Below, in pieces: positions 11,411 through 23,620 of a stretch of 64,000 nucleotides of DNA. The DNA lies in the NCBI GenBank assembly GCA_002105175.1, contig MCGE01000008.1, positions 930,001-994,000 of the forward strand, read 5' to 3'. Under the pieces are notes generated by a model. That model was given only the letters and a program-made list of their open reading frames with translations. It made no database searches and was not told where the DNA came from. Numbering within the stretch: the stretch's first letter is position 1; every line of letters begins with the position of its first letter. The position numbers were made by a program, and so were the translations under genes. Origin of the DNA: Absidia repens (Eukaryota > Mucoromycota > Mucoromycetes > Mucorales > Cunninghamellaceae).

Positions 11411-12239
11411 ATGGTTCGTGGTTATATTTTTCTCGCCAGTGCTTTATTGCTTGGCGCAACAAATGTGTCTGCTCAAGCTCAAAACGCCCAAACTTGTGTC
11501 TCAAGTTATGATCAGAACACCGATTACTTCCCCCAAAAGTTTGATACTAGTAAGTCTTTGATACATACACCACATTGCATAATAAATATATACCGTATTC
11601 ACCTGGTTTTGTTACTAATGAAACCATTCTTCTGCAATAGCTAAGGATTCTGCGCAATTATTCACTATTGAATATCACAACAACTACAAGGTGCTCACCG
11701 ACACTACCGCAAGCAATCAAAAGTATGTCTTAGTGCAATGTGGTACACCTGCCCCTCCCGTCTCAAACTTCCCCAATGGTACCGAAATCTATCAAATCCC
11801 CATTACCAAGGCAGCTGTTTTATCAACCACTGTGGTTCCTTACCTTGAGGTAATTTACATGATAACAAAAAAAGGGCAACATTGTGTGGCACATTTTATA
11901 TTAAATGGTGATACTAACTTGGTATGACCTGTATTTTTATAGATGCTGGGTGTTGCTGAAACTACAAAATTCATTTCTGGTGGTGATTGGGTTACGTCCA
12001 GTTGCTTCCAAAAGTACTTGACCGGTAGCAATGCCCCTGCTGAAATCTCCGTCACCAATACTACTCAGTCCATCGAACAACTCAGTCAAGTGCAAGTTCA
12101 ATTCGGCTATAGTCCCGGCGCCTCTGATCCTGTATCCAATACTAGTGTTGCCTCTGCAGAAACTTACGAAAACAGTGTGTTAGGGGTAAGTCAATCATTG
12201 ACAAAATAATATTGTGCTACAAAATACTGATTATATTTA

Positions 12240-12270
<31 letters not shown>

Positions 12271-13043
12271 GTGGTTTTGATTTGGTAGCGTTCTTCTTGG
12301 ATCGGATACTATTCTGCGTTTTACAATTTGGAATCGGTTGGTACCAGTGCTCTCCAAACGATGACGACGAACTACAACAATCTTGCCAAGGCAGCCTCTG
12401 GCTACAGCAACAAACCGGTAGTCGCATGGGCTGTTTACAATGCACCTGATCAATTCAATGGCAACACAGCATCATGGCAATTGATGACGGATGGCTACAG
12501 AAAACAACTTACCAGTGATGCAGGAGCCACCATTTACAGTGGATCCAACACCAACTTTACTTCGGCATCGGATTTGGTGAATGCTATCAAAGATGTGGAC
12601 ATTTTGATTGACGAAACTTACATTGCCACCAACTTGACGGATGTGTTGAGCAACTACCAAATCACAGATGCTAGCAAGTACAAGTTTGCAAAGGCGATTT
12701 ATCGGGAAGACGGCATCTTGACGAAATCCGGTGGCTATGACTGGTTCGGCACCCCTTGGCAATGGCTGATGCCCTTTTGGAAGACATGATCAATGTGGTG
12801 AACCCAACTGCTCCTTCCTCAAGCTACAAGCGTAACTGGTTCCGTAATGTGGCCAACAATGAAGCCATCCATTATGTCTCAACTGATGACTGTAACTGGG
12901 ACGAAACTAAACCTCGATCTTCTTTGGCTACCAAGTTTGAAGGGTCTGCCTTCTCTGAACCCAGTTCTTCGGCGGCTTCTTCCATCTCCGCTGGTGTGAT
13001 CACTTTGATGGCGTCCACTCTGGTTGCTTTGGCTCTCATTTAG
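11411..13043 (+). CDS. GPI-anchored periplasmic-binding-protein-like secreted protein, with an apparent frameshift
   Basis: Exons 11411-11549, 11641-11849, 11943-12185 and 12289-13043. The N-terminus (MVRGYIFLASALLLGATNVS) is a signal peptide. The C-terminus has a Ser/Ala stretch (EPSSSAASSISAG) and a hydrophobic tail (ITLMASTLVALALI), a GPI signal. The middle resembles ABC-type iron/cobalamin substrate-binding folds: PITKAAVLSTTVVPYLEMLG, RSSWIGYYSAFYNLE, DVDILIDETYIATN and GGYDWFG. A possible role is binding an iron chelate at the surface, but this is inference. After GGYDWFGTP the frame breaks. Adding one T to TT at 12756-12757 restores LAMADALLEDMINVV and the rest. Unrepaired, translation stops at 12787-12789 and loses the anchor. 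A 52-nt GTGGCT..GGAAG intron would also rejoin the frames but would delete conserved-looking residues. Confidence 0.75.
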
Positions 13044-13447
13044 ATAAGGTTTCAGTACGCACACCTTTCTCTCTCTCTCTCTGTTTCTCTCCTCCATTAC
13101 CATGTAGTTTTATTTATTAGTTATTTATTTAGTTTAGTGTTACTGTTTTTACTTTGTCAACTGTATTATTATAATGAAATCATTTGTACTCTCATCTTTT
13201 TTTTTTTTTTTTGATCCCCTGGGTCTGGCTGTCAAAAAAATGTGTGGAGGGTGACTGCCAAGATCAATTTTTTTTTTTTTTTTTTTTTCGTGGGTTGAAA
13301 AAGAATAGGATTTTCAACCAACTTCTTTTTTTTCGCTTTTTCTTATTTTTGATCACATATACCAATCCCTTCGATCTTCCCTCTCCTTCTTTCTATTCGC
13401 CTTTTTGCTCTTCCCCATATACATTAAACTACTTGCTTATTTAAAAC
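13044..13447. other. Intergenic between the GPI protein gene and ACL4
   Basis: Holds the 3' flank of the GPI protein gene (CT repeat near 13068-13090), two long T runs (about 13197-13213 and 13267-13288) and a CT-rich leader immediately before the ACL4 start. No ORF with coding character. Confidence 0.6.
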
Positions 13448-14737
13448 ATGTCAGCTAGCTACACTGTGGACGATCTTTTACCAAAGATCCAAGAAAACAT
13501 TGATGCTATGGATTACCCTATGGCTTATGCGTTTTGTGAAAAGGCTGTGGCATTGGCCCCCAATGATATCCGTATTCTGGAATTATTAGGACAAGTTGAA
13601 ATCGAATTAGAAAAGTTCCCTGAAGCGCGCCAACACTTTTTACAGGCTGTCCAGCAGCAGCCCGATACTGGTTATAGCAAGTACATGTACCTTGGACAAC
13701 TTTCGGTCGAAAAAGAAGCCATTGCTGCTTTCCAACAAGGTGTGAACTTGATGATGGCGGAACGACAACATGCCTCGATGGATCAAGACGCGGCCCAACT
13801 TTTGGCTGAAAAAATTGCTACAGCGTTATGTTCCATGACTGAAATCTATTTGACAGATTGTTGGTAAGTTTATTATCTGGGCGGGGTTGTTGCCGGAAGA
13901 GGACTGGCTTGTAGGAAAGGGCGAGGGAGGAGGTGCGGGACTGGGCGAGGTTGAAGATAGGACTGAAAAACTGACGATCCCTCCTTATTGCTCTTGTGTT
14001 TTTCTAGTTTTGAACCTGAAGCTGAACAAAAATGTGAAGAATATTTGCAACAAGCGCAACAAGTGGATCCTACCAATGCGGAAGTGTATCAATTACTTGC
14101 ATCTGTACGATTATCTCAGCAACGAAACGAAGAAGCGGCACAGATTTTGGAACAAAGCATAGGTTTTTGGATTGAAAAAGAGGTGGGCGACCCTACGATT
14201 CCCAACTACGACTCACGTTTGGCCTTGGTCAAGTTATTACTAGAAGTCGGCATGGTACAACATACGTTTATGGTGTTGGAACGATTACAAAAAGAAAACG
14301 ATCAAGTGGTGGATTTGTGGTATCTATATGGTTGGGCTTATTATTGTATGGGTGAAGACGAGACAAATCAACAGCAAGAAGAAGATCGTTTGACTCATTG
14401 GGAAGATGCAAGAGACTGTTTAGAATTGGCTCTCAAGGTAAAAAGGAAAAGACATGGAAAATAAGGAGGAAAAACGGAACCAAGAGTGTGTACAGCAAAA
14501 GAAGTGCTTGAAAGAAAAATAAATAAAGGATTAGAAAATTGACTTTTTGTTTGTTTGTTTGTGTAGTTATCAAAAGTGACTGGATACGACGATGAAGCGT
14601 TATTGGAACATGCTAAGGAATTGATCGCATCCATCAACACTGTTGTCCCTCCCTCAGCTCCCGAAGAAGACGTAGTGGTACTACCTGAAGACGAAGCTGA
14701 TTATGAATCGGATGGTGATGATGCTATGGAAATGTAA
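13448..14737 (+). CDS. ACL4: TPR assembly chaperone of ribosomal protein Rpl4
   Basis: Exons 13448-13863, 14008-14437 and 14567-14737, joined in phase, give 338 residues. TPR-like helices run through most of the protein (for example DYPMAYAFCEKAVALAPND and AEVYQLLASVRLSQQRNEEA). The segment CSMTEIYLTDCCFEPEAEQK, which spans the first splice junction, is typical of Acl4. The C-terminus is very acidic (PEDEADYESDGDDAMEM), as expected of a chaperone for the highly basic Rpl4. In yeast Acl4 captures nascent Rpl4 and escorts it to the nucleus. Length and acidic tail agree with the family; a generic TPR protein is the only alternative. The 5' leader is CT-rich up to the ATG. Confidence 0.85.
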
Positions 14738-15970
14738 TAATTTATAGACTACCGTTTCTCCCTTCACCTCCTCCTACTTTTCTCTTTATCCCTTCTTCGT
14801 TTTTGTATTAGTATTAGTGTTTATTGTTATCATCATCCCCATCCCCATTATGATCATATTCATCATCATCCCCTCCCTCCTTCGACGTATGTAGTATTAT
14901 TTACCCTTACCATTTTTATCTATTCGTTTTTTTTTTTCTTCTTTTTTGCATCTCATTTTTTGTTTAAATAAATATTCTATTATATGTTACTTTGAGCTTG
15001 ATGATGATAGTATATTGTTAGTGGTGTTGTTGTTATTGTTATTGTTGTCATGACTCCTTTTATAGGCGGACGCATACATTGAAAAACTTCATACATGTTT
15101 CAAACCTAGATCAACAATAAAATAGAGGAAGGGCTATGGTTGTGGTGTGCATTTTTTTTTTTTTTTTTTTTGACTAGAGAATATGTGGTGATAGGATTAG
15201 GGGAACCAAAACATCATAAGCGAAGAAAACGTGGTAACCCTTTTTGTAATATGTGTTTCTCTTACTTTATTGTTATGACTCTTGTGACAACAAATCCATC
15301 AAAACATTACCATTTCTTTATCTATTTTCTTGTCATGATTGTTTTTGTTCCATGTCGTAATTTCCTTGCTTTTATACTGATTTCTTGTTGAAAATTGCCA
15401 TCCCTCGTTTTTTTTGGTTTTTTTTTGGGTGCAAAAGCATGGATGATATTCTTGGATATATTAAATAAAATAAATGGCTGACAGATAGACTCCTTTATAT
15501 AATATATATATATATATATGTTATACATGTTATAAATATAAAGATTGATCCGTGTGTCTGACCAAGAACTCGATACTGGTGGCATTAAAAGTGCGGAGTT
15601 ACAATGCCACTGCAATATTTCCCCAGGATATTGATGCCTCCTTTTTTTGTTGTCGGTTGAATCCATTGATCGAGCGTCAAAGGTTGAAAAACAAATGACT
15701 CTTTTTCTTTATCACACAAAAAAGTAAAATGGAGTGAAATCCCTAGTTATTGAAAGGGGTGATGAGAATGGCTCGTTGATGTCAACGAATAGTTTTTTGT
15801 TGCATATTGTTTGTAATCTCCAAATTTGGAAATCGTATTCGTGTGGGCATTTCTATAAATACAAGAGACAAAGAGAATTGTTTTTTCTTTCTTTCTTTCA
15901 AATTTTACTTTTTTAAAAAAATATCCTCTTTATTTTTTACATCCTCTTTTGCTTTCTTTTGACTATCACA
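14738..15970. other. Intergenic, simple-sequence rich
   Basis: Contains the ACL4 3' end (AAATAAATA near 14964-14972), ATC/CATC-rich stretches (14831-14880), a GTT/GTTATT run (15018-15047), a T run near 15152-15171 and a TA repeat (about 15501-15520). Small open frames at 15140-15391 and 15322-15666 look like translations of low-complexity DNA. The last 100 bases form the CT-rich leader of the Myb-like gene. Confidence 0.55.
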
Positions 15971-16711
15971 ATGGACCGTGAGTGAAAAAAAAACAAGAGA
16001 TTATACCATATGTAAATGGTTTTCTTTATGTATGAATCTAACCCTCTTTTCTATTTTGTATTTCATACATATGTAGTCGCCACTATTTTGAACCCTTCTT
16101 CAACCAAACAACAAGATCATCATTATTCCCAGCATCAGCATCAGCACCAGCTTCAGCATCATCAGTCTATCTTACATTCTCCTCCTATATCACCGAAACG
16201 GATTTACAATGGGCTTATTCCACCCTCCCTCATTGCCAACATGAAACCGCGAAGTCGATTTTCTGCATTGGAAGACGCTATTATTTGTCAAGGTGTGGCA
16301 AATGGATTAACTTGGGGTCAGATTTCTGCGCAACTACCACACAGGAAAAGGGCGACTTGTTTTAATCGATACAGGACTTTACAAGGCGTACGAAAATCAA
16401 GACCACAGTCTGCTCTCTCCCCGACCTCATTGTATTACTATCATCATCACCAACCTTATGACAGTTCCCTCCAACATTATCATTACTCATCCTCATCATC
16501 CTCTTCCTCCACTATTCAATGGCTCCCATCTCCTCCTCCATCTTCTTCTCCACCTTTAATGGTTGATCCCATCTCTCCTTCCATGGATAACTATCATCAA
16601 ATTCGACCCTCAAGCAACTCATCTACTCCTTCGCCATTTTCTTCTGTCATCAATCACTCTCGTCGGGCTTCCACTTTGTCTTCTAATATTTTTCATTACC
16701 ACCCTTATTAG
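15971..16711 (+). CDS. Small Myb/SANT-like putative transcription factor
   Basis: A 7-nt first coding exon (15971-15977, ATGGACC) is followed by a GTGAGT intron. Exon 2 (16077-16711) joins in phase to give MDLATILNPSSTKQQ..., 213 residues. A His/Gln-rich stretch (SQHQHQHQLQHHQS) precedes a Myb/SANT-like helix-turn-helix at about residues 60-105: SRFSALEDAIICQGVANGL, TWGQISAQLPHRKRATCFNR, YRTLQGV. The spaced aromatic residues and CFNRYR end are typical of fungal Myb-like factors. The rest is Ser/Pro/His-rich and probably disordered. I cannot name a specific orthologue. Without the tiny first exon the frame would begin at an internal methionine and lose MDLATIL. Confidence 0.75.
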
Positions 16712-18904
16712 TTTATTTTTGTTTTTATCGAATTTATTATCATCGTGTCCAATTCACCCATTCCCATTCCCATAGTTTATATAATTTTACTGACTCAATC
16801 TCTCTCCTTCTTTTTAGTTGTACATTTGTTTGATAGTTTACATACTTGACCGCACGTTTCCTTTTTTTACCATTATATTTTTTTTATATACTCATCCAAC
16901 ATTGATTTATACCAATTCTATATATTCATTTTCACTCTATGCTATGATTTTCTATATACATATTTTAATAAACTTTTTTTGTTTTTCTACATCTCTATTC
17001 ATTGTTTTCAAGTAATTGAAATGTTGATCCTCTGACTCTTCATCTGTTATGATTGACATGCATGTGTTTGCCCTTTTTGATCGGCGTTTAAAAACATGAA
17101 AAACGTTTATTACACAGCATTTTTTTTTTTGACCCTAAAAAGTACAGTACCAAAACAATGGTTCAAGCTTGATAGGATATAGCCTGTGCTTTCTTTGCAA
17201 TAAAATATATGCACGCCAAAAAAAAAAAAAAAAAAAAAAAAGAAAGCTTGTTCGTATTTTTACTACATCGTTGCAAACATACAATGTTTGCATCTCATAT
17301 GTACCTGAAAAAAGAACACCCTGAATCAACATCGGCATAAAAAAAAAATCAGGGCACACATGAGCCCCACTCTCACCACCACGATTCTGTCTGTGCTCCT
17401 TTGATTCCACCTTTTTGATAATCATATCAAGGATAATGCAAGGGGTAACTGATCAAGCTTGATTTCGGCTATGTATAAACAAAAAAAAAAAAAAAAACAA
17501 AAAAAAAAAGAGGGGTGACTGGGGCTGAACGAGGTTTCCTTTCTGATCTTGAAGCACTCCAGCTTAGGAACGTTACACTATTTTATCTAGAAAAGGGGCT
17601 TGAATCATTATATATTTAGTATGTTCTTCATATTAGAATATTATTTATTTCCCCTGGTTTCATGAATGAGCTCATCACCACTCTTTTGCAATATCAAAAA
17701 GGTTTCTTTTGATTTTCAGATATCATACATATATGAAAAAAAAAGCTAATCTTCGATTTGTGATATTATCAATGTTACTTTTTTAGGTGGAGCAAAAAAA
17801 AAGTTGACAAACCTTAGTTGGTCTGCCTACGTATATTAATTATGGTGGAAACATAAAAGGGATACAGAGATTGATAGGTGGTATGATGGAATCCACACGG
17901 TTTACTGTGAAAAAAAAGAAAGCGGAGTTGGAGCTGCGGCAAAATCAGCATGAATTAGAAAACATAGATAATTTTGTTTTGTACCAGTTACAATCAACTC
18001 CAAGCTCTCTATACAGTACATAACCTAGTTCGTATTTAGACGCTCACTGAATAAACAAAAATAAAAAAATTTTGCATCGAAATTCAATGATCGTCTTCTA
18101 AGGAAACAACTTTTTTTTTTTTTTTTTTTTGCTTCCTAGCAAGAATATCATAGATCATTCTAAAAGTGGAAAAGACTCGGGATGATCTTAAACTGTGACA
18201 ACTTGATCATCATGAGCCCTTCTCCTTTAATTTCAGAATATATCAAATCATTATCTTGGAATTATTATTTTTTTCATTACAGAGAGCAGTAAATGACCAT
18301 GCTCTTCTCAAGGATATTTTTTATATGACTGGAGACTTTCGGTTGATCTTTCTACCACCCTTTGGCATATTTCGCCATACGCGAAGTGATATGAATTTTC
18401 TTACAATACCGAATGGTACATCATGACCTAAATGAACAGTCTCGTGTTGGTAGTAGGGTAGCGGTATTACATATTAACACCTTCCGGACTTGACTTTATC
18501 CGGCAATTCACATAGTATGTATTGTACAGTAGAGAGGAGCTGTCAGATAGGGGCTAGCTTCCTCGATCAAGATGAATATCATATATACTAAAATAGTAGT
18601 ACTGTAGGATAATCCATTGCATCCATCCATCCATCCATCCATCCAAATCGACTGCCACCTTCTCCGTACTACCCCTCTCCCAGTCTATAAAAATAACTAC
18701 TTCCCCGCGCCCCTTTCCCCGATTCCTTTATATTGTTCAACCTGCCCCAATACCCCCTATCTCACTCGGTTTTCTACAATTGTTTTGTCATAGACTGCCG
18801 AAATATGTTATACTATTATAAAAATATTGATCTGTGATATATCCCCTGTTTTCACAATTTTATCCTTTGCTTGATAGCCACTCCCTTAGAGCCTCTGGAG
18901 CCCA
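16712..18904. other. Intergenic, no gene recognised
   Basis: About 2.2 kb of AT-rich sequence with several poly(A)/poly(T) tracts (about 17217-17241, 17481-17510, 18110-18130). The open frames are short and low in complexity. An ATCC tetranucleotide array lies at 18620-18645, and a CT-rich, promoter-like stretch follows it (18650-18780) without an associated gene. Confidence 0.55.
18620..18645. repeat. (ATCC)n tetranucleotide array
   Basis: About six ATCC units. The same tetranucleotide (or its complement GGAT) is found near all three ribosomal protein genes in this window; here no gene is adjacent. Confidence 0.9.
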
Positions 18905-19990
18905 AAAAAAAAAAAAAACAATTCAGATCCCGCACACGTGCATATTTATTTTCACCGTTTTTTTTTTTTTTTTTGTTTATCCGCTCTTTCTTTTCTTTTT
19001 CCTTCTTAATTCTTCAGAATTGTCGCTCCTATGGGATTATAGTGGAATTAGATTAGTGGCAGGACTAGTTTAGAAGGGGTTTCAGTTCAGGGATTACAAG
19101 ATGCATGGGGAAGCCCTTTCATTTTGGATCCAGGATTTTAGGCCACCATTATATGACTTCATTAGTTTAGTTTAGTATGAGTATGACCATAGTTTGTATC
19201 TGCATTTGAATAAAATATGTCTTTTTCACATAATTCAATGAAAAAAACATGTCTCATTAGTCTCTCGTCTGTCTTGTACAACAGATCCTTTTTATATGCT
19301 GCCATAAAGAACTCGTTTATGTCTTGTACATTAGAATCCTTTTTTTACAATGACTTATTTACCCCCCCCTCTCTAATGACTTACACTATACAGTATTGTA
19401 CTGTGCAATAGATCATGTTTGACCATTGTCTTTTTAGATTAGTGTTGACCATTCTTCAGAACCCCAACATCTCCCCGATCAGGTTCCCCTCCCATTAGAT
19501 ATAATGAACCTCGCCCCTTTCGTTCAGTATATACAAATATGCTCCAATAAACTATGACCTTTTTATTAATCATTCTCAGCTACATTGATAGTGCTACTGT
19601 AGTTGCTTTGCGTGTATCCTATCAAACGCCTGCTTTCCAACCCCCCTTCCCCTTCCACTATGACTACGGTCAGGCTAAAGATGAAAAAACAGTTGCAATT
19701 GGTCAAATCCAAAGTACTAAGAAATTGTATGTTTTGCGCTGTTGGTGTTCCCGTCAAATCCTTATGATGTTCCCCTTTTGAATGCTTCTGTTGATGCTAT
19801 CAAGGTCATCGAAACAAGCAAGAGCAGACAAAGTAGCATGCTTCCGGTGATTACTGATATCGGTATTATTACTGTCAATTATCTCAGGAGGAGCCATTAT
19901 TATTGGCATTCCCAATATTTTTTATCCTTTTCTTATTACCATCAATAAAATCCATGTCCTTGCTATATCTTCATCTTGCACACCCATTTT
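18905..19990 (+). repeat. Dispersed repeat, copy B
   Basis: Same landmark order as copy A: TTCAGATCCCGC at 18922-18933 running into CACGTG, a pyrimidine tract, core 19060-19150, AATAAA at 19209-19214 and again at 19546-19551, followed by ACTATGACC. Core hairpin arms are at 19073-19083 and 19110-19120. The DNA right of 19550 contains short open frames with no family match. Ends approximate. Confidence 0.8.
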
Positions 19991-21290
19991 CTTTTTTGAC
20001 CGCTCGCGTTGGTCTGATCCTGGGTCAATTGTATTGATAGTAATTTATTTCAGCGGAGCCATTAGGAATCACCGCTTAACATCCAAGAATGCTATTTTGA
20101 TTCATTATGTAAACTCTTTTTCAACTATTTATGTTTCATACTTATCAATAATTTCCGAATGGGGTTATAGAGGAGGGAATTGTGGGCTAATTATGACTTG
20201 AAGTTTGGTGATGCAGGTTACCATGTGCGAAATTGGGGGGGGGGAATTAGGTGTGAACAGAGTCTGTGCGATGGAAGCGCGCGATATTGAATTAGCTTTA
20301 ATATTTTTCTCTCTAAACAACATGCACTATAATATTAATCATATGATACGCTATGCGTAATCCATATTTAATATTAAGGTACATGAACGATGGGTGCTAC
20401 GTTAGAGTGGTAGAGCCTAAAAACAAAAAACAAACTCCCCGGACTCTTTACTTTTTTATTTTTTATTTTTATTTTTTTTCAGTAGAAATGTGAAATGTTG
20501 CTCTAAATATTTACATGGACCATCCCACAATCCAAGCCAAAAGTACTTAACGAGCATACCAACCCAGTAATAGTAATAAAAGTAGATAAATAAGTAAATA
20601 TAAATGCATCACACACAATCAGGTTGCAGTATATCTTGGCGTAGCCGCATTTTGTTTATTCCATTGAGGCATAGTAGTAGAAATAGATATAGGGGAAGCA
20701 AAGGTAAAATTATAATTAATACTGGTGGTCCTATCAGAGTGCAAAGGAATTGTATTGTTGTGTAATAAACATAATGTAAGATACACTTGTTCAAGTAAAG
20801 TGGTTAAACCATTCTATTTTGAGTGACATACTATTTTACAATAAAGGTTGGGATAAGCTAAACTAAATCCAGGTACAGCGCTCTAAGTTGTGACCAGAAC
20901 CATTATGCCATCGTTTGTGTATGGTATATTATATTGAATTGTTTTAAATGGGAACAGAGTCCACAATACAGCAGCTGTTTGAATGAGTGGGATGGCGGGT
21001 GGTGCAAAAGGAAGAGAGAATTATCATGCTCCTGACATTGAATCGTAGCGAGTGGTTCAAAAATGAATTAAGTGTCGATGTTAAATGGTGGGGATTTTGC
21101 AGTCTTGCAAAGAAACAAAGATGATGCAGCCACTGTTGAATCGTGTGACTCTCTCTTCTTTTTTTCACAACTAGACATATACAATGTAACATGCTCGACA
21201 TGATGGAAACCGACACTATTCAGCAGCGCTGACATGATGTCTCCCTCTCTTCAAGATGTCCTTTTGTAACGCCCAAAAAAATTTCAGAAT
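19991..21290. other. Intergenic, no gene recognised
   Basis: AT-rich sequence between repeat copies B and C. Short frames on the minus strand (20609-20794, 20944-21216) have no recognisable motifs. Confidence 0.5.
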
Positions 21291-21299
21291 AAATTCTTG

Positions 21300-22260
21300 A
21301 GACCGGATATTTTTCAAATCCCGCCCACGTGAAATACTTATTTTCTCTTTCCCGCCTTTTTTGATTTTCGGCTCTCTTTTTTATTATTATTATTTTTCTC
21401 TTCTTTTTTTCTTCACCATTCAAATTCTATGTGGTTATGTTGGACTTAGAATAGTATCAGGACTAGTTTAGAAGCATATTCAACTCAGGGTTTACAAGAT
21501 GCATGGGGAAACCCTTTCATTTTGGATCTAGGCTTTGGGACCACCATTAGTTGCACTTTTAGATCCTCCATTAGCTTATTTTAGTATTAGTTTGTCCATA
21601 GTTTGAATATATACTTGAATAAAGCATGTCTCTTTTACTTGTTTTAAAAACAAAACAATGCTCATTTAGTTTCTTTCATATCTTTTAGAAAAGACACCGT
21701 TTTACCATCGTATTGTCCATCACATTACTGCTGCCTGTTGTGGTGCTTCAGTAAGGGATACCCCTGTAGCCTTTTTCATGTCTTTGTACAGTTCAGCATA
21801 TTATATTTTTTTTCTCCCTCGTTCCTCTTGATTAGTGTTTGTTATTCTTTAGATCTCCCATTAGCCTTCCTCATTTCCTTCAATTGATCCCTTTTACAAA
21901 TCCCTTGTCACAATGAATCTCCCGCCTTTAGTATAATATTTTATCAATGTGCTTTAAATAAAACATGCATTTTTATTAGACATGGACCGACCCCCTCAAA
22001 TAGTGAGCAATGTCGTTATTGTAGCTGTTTTGTGAATATGTGATCAAACACATGCATTCTAGTTCACCAATTATGGCTACTTTTCCTCCCTCTCCCCTTA
22101 AAGTCTCAGCGATTGACCAACAGACCTAGGTAACTTGATATGAAATGTGCATCTGTTCATATTGATTAATCATATTTGATAAACAAGGGCTGTTCCTTGA
22201 GTGTAGTCATCGTCATATAAGTTACCCCTATTTTATACTCTCTCCCCTCCCTCTAGAGGC
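21300..22260 (+). repeat. Dispersed repeat, copy C
   Basis: TTCAAATCCCGC at 21313-21324 running directly into CCACGTG, a pyrimidine tract (21335-21420), core 21458-21549, AATAAA at 21618-21623 and 21957-21962, then a TTCACCAATTATGGCTACTT segment near 22060. The hairpin arm is disrupted (gaagcatattc), so this copy may be decayed. Ends approximate. Confidence 0.8.
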
Positions 22261-22637
22261 CCAGAGACTGATTGTCGTTTCTAGGCTACTTAATATCAAA
22301 ACGTTCCCCACTATAATAATAAATAAAAAGGTACTTCGTCCCTCCGTTCCACTTAATTATAGTAACAACAACCAAATTGTTTCGGATCAAAGCAGTGTCC
22401 TTTTTAAATAAACATCATTTCACAGCCTGAGACATTGGTTGGAACATATTGTGCCAGAAATGTTGCTCGCCTGAACGTCGGGGGCTCAAACGAGGCGCGA
22501 TTATTTTTTTTTGATACTTCGGGATATGAATCTGTTTGGTCCGGACTCTACAGGAGATCTTCATTTTTTATTTAGTGTTAACTGAAATACAATCCCCAAT
22601 TTCCCCCTTCCCTTTAACTTTTTTGTATAAATCAGTG

Positions 22638-22790
22638 GTAAGGAATATCATAAAAAAAAATCCATCCATCCATCCATCTATCCATCCACTTGTCCATCCA
22701 TTTTCCCATATATCTATTGATATCCACAAATATCATATATAAAAATATCACCACTCATTTTATTGTTTTGTTTTTTTGTAAACTTTGTAG
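22638..22790 (+). promoter_or_regulatory. Probable 5'UTR intron of the eL29 gene, carrying ATCC repeats
   Basis: GTAAGG at 22638 and TTTGTAG ending at 22790 bracket a probable leader intron that stops seven bases before the eL29 ATG. It follows a pyrimidine-rich likely start region (22590-22625). Most of its first half is an ATCC array (22660-22701). Confidence 0.55.
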
Positions 22791-22797
22791 TGACGAA

Positions 22798-23177
22798 ATG
22801 GCCAAGTCAAAGAACCATACCAACCACAACCAAAGTAAGAAAGATGACAGAGACAATTATCTCTATACCCGAACTCTCCTCTCTAATCACCCTCTTTTTT
22901 TTTATTTATTTTATTTGACGTTTCATAGACAAGAAGGCTCACCGTAACGGTATCACCAAGCCTCGTCAACACAAGTACCCCTCTCTCAAGGGTGTAAGTA
23001 TTCCCACTTATTAAAAAAAAAGTTCTAGAGATAATTGAAAGTTATATGGACTCAATTTTGTTTTATTTTTATTTTTTTCCTCTCAAATAGGTTGATGCCA
23101 AGTTCCTCCGCAACCAACGTTTCGCCAAGAAGGGTACCTTCAAGGCCAACGCTGCCGCTATCGCTGCCAAAGCCTAA
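22798..23177 (+). CDS. RPL29: Large-subunit ribosomal protein eL29
   Basis: Exons 22798-22834, 22929-22993 and 23091-23177 give 62 residues. The protein starts MAKSKNHTNHNQNKKAHRNG and contains KYPSLKGVDAKFLRNQRFAK, both diagnostic of eL29, a small basic protein at the 60S surface. Length matches the family. The C-terminal GTFKANAAAIAAKA extends slightly past the yeast form. Splice phases are 1 and 0, and the last junction falls after ...SLKG, before VDAK. An AATAAA lies about 15 bases after the stop. Expression is probably high, consistent with a CT-rich promoter. Confidence 0.97.
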
Positions 23178-23620
23178 ATAATCAACCAATAATAAAAAAC
23201 ATTTTGATTCTTTATACATTTGATTCTATCTATCTTTTCATATTCAATATGTTGTCAATGATTTGTCTTTATCTTTTTGTTTTTATTCAAAAAAAAAAAA
23301 AAGGGAAGAGGTAGGGAGGGAGGCGAGATCGAAGATCTGTGATGTGTTCTGCAAAGGTATATGGGGAAAGATGTGATATACTAATGGAATTGAGGGGAAT
23401 GGCTAGGGTAATCAAACGTGAATATAAGGGGGGGGATAACTATTGCATTTCATTTGGTGCGGATCTTTGTATGTGTGTATGCGCGAATATCATTTGCCCA
23501 GCAAATTAATGTGATGGCGTTGTATGCAACTGTCAAAAAGAGATATCCTAGAAAAGACATTATGGGTGATGTCAATAATTGCTCCTTTTTTGGATTGCTT
23601 CATGCTCCTTTTTATTTTTC
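23178..23620. other. Intergenic between eL29 and VTS1 (tail to tail)
   Basis: Contains the eL29 3' end, then G-rich/A-rich low-complexity DNA (23289-23345). The open frame at 23418-23624 has no family features. The VTS1 3' flank must lie here, but no strong signal was seen. Confidence 0.5.

Noticed and set aside
12731..12784. A 52-nt intron (GTGGCT...GGAAG) that would repair the frame in the GPI protein gene
   Set aside because: It would delete GGYDWFG and following conserved-looking residues, and its splice sites are weak; a one-base error explains the data better.
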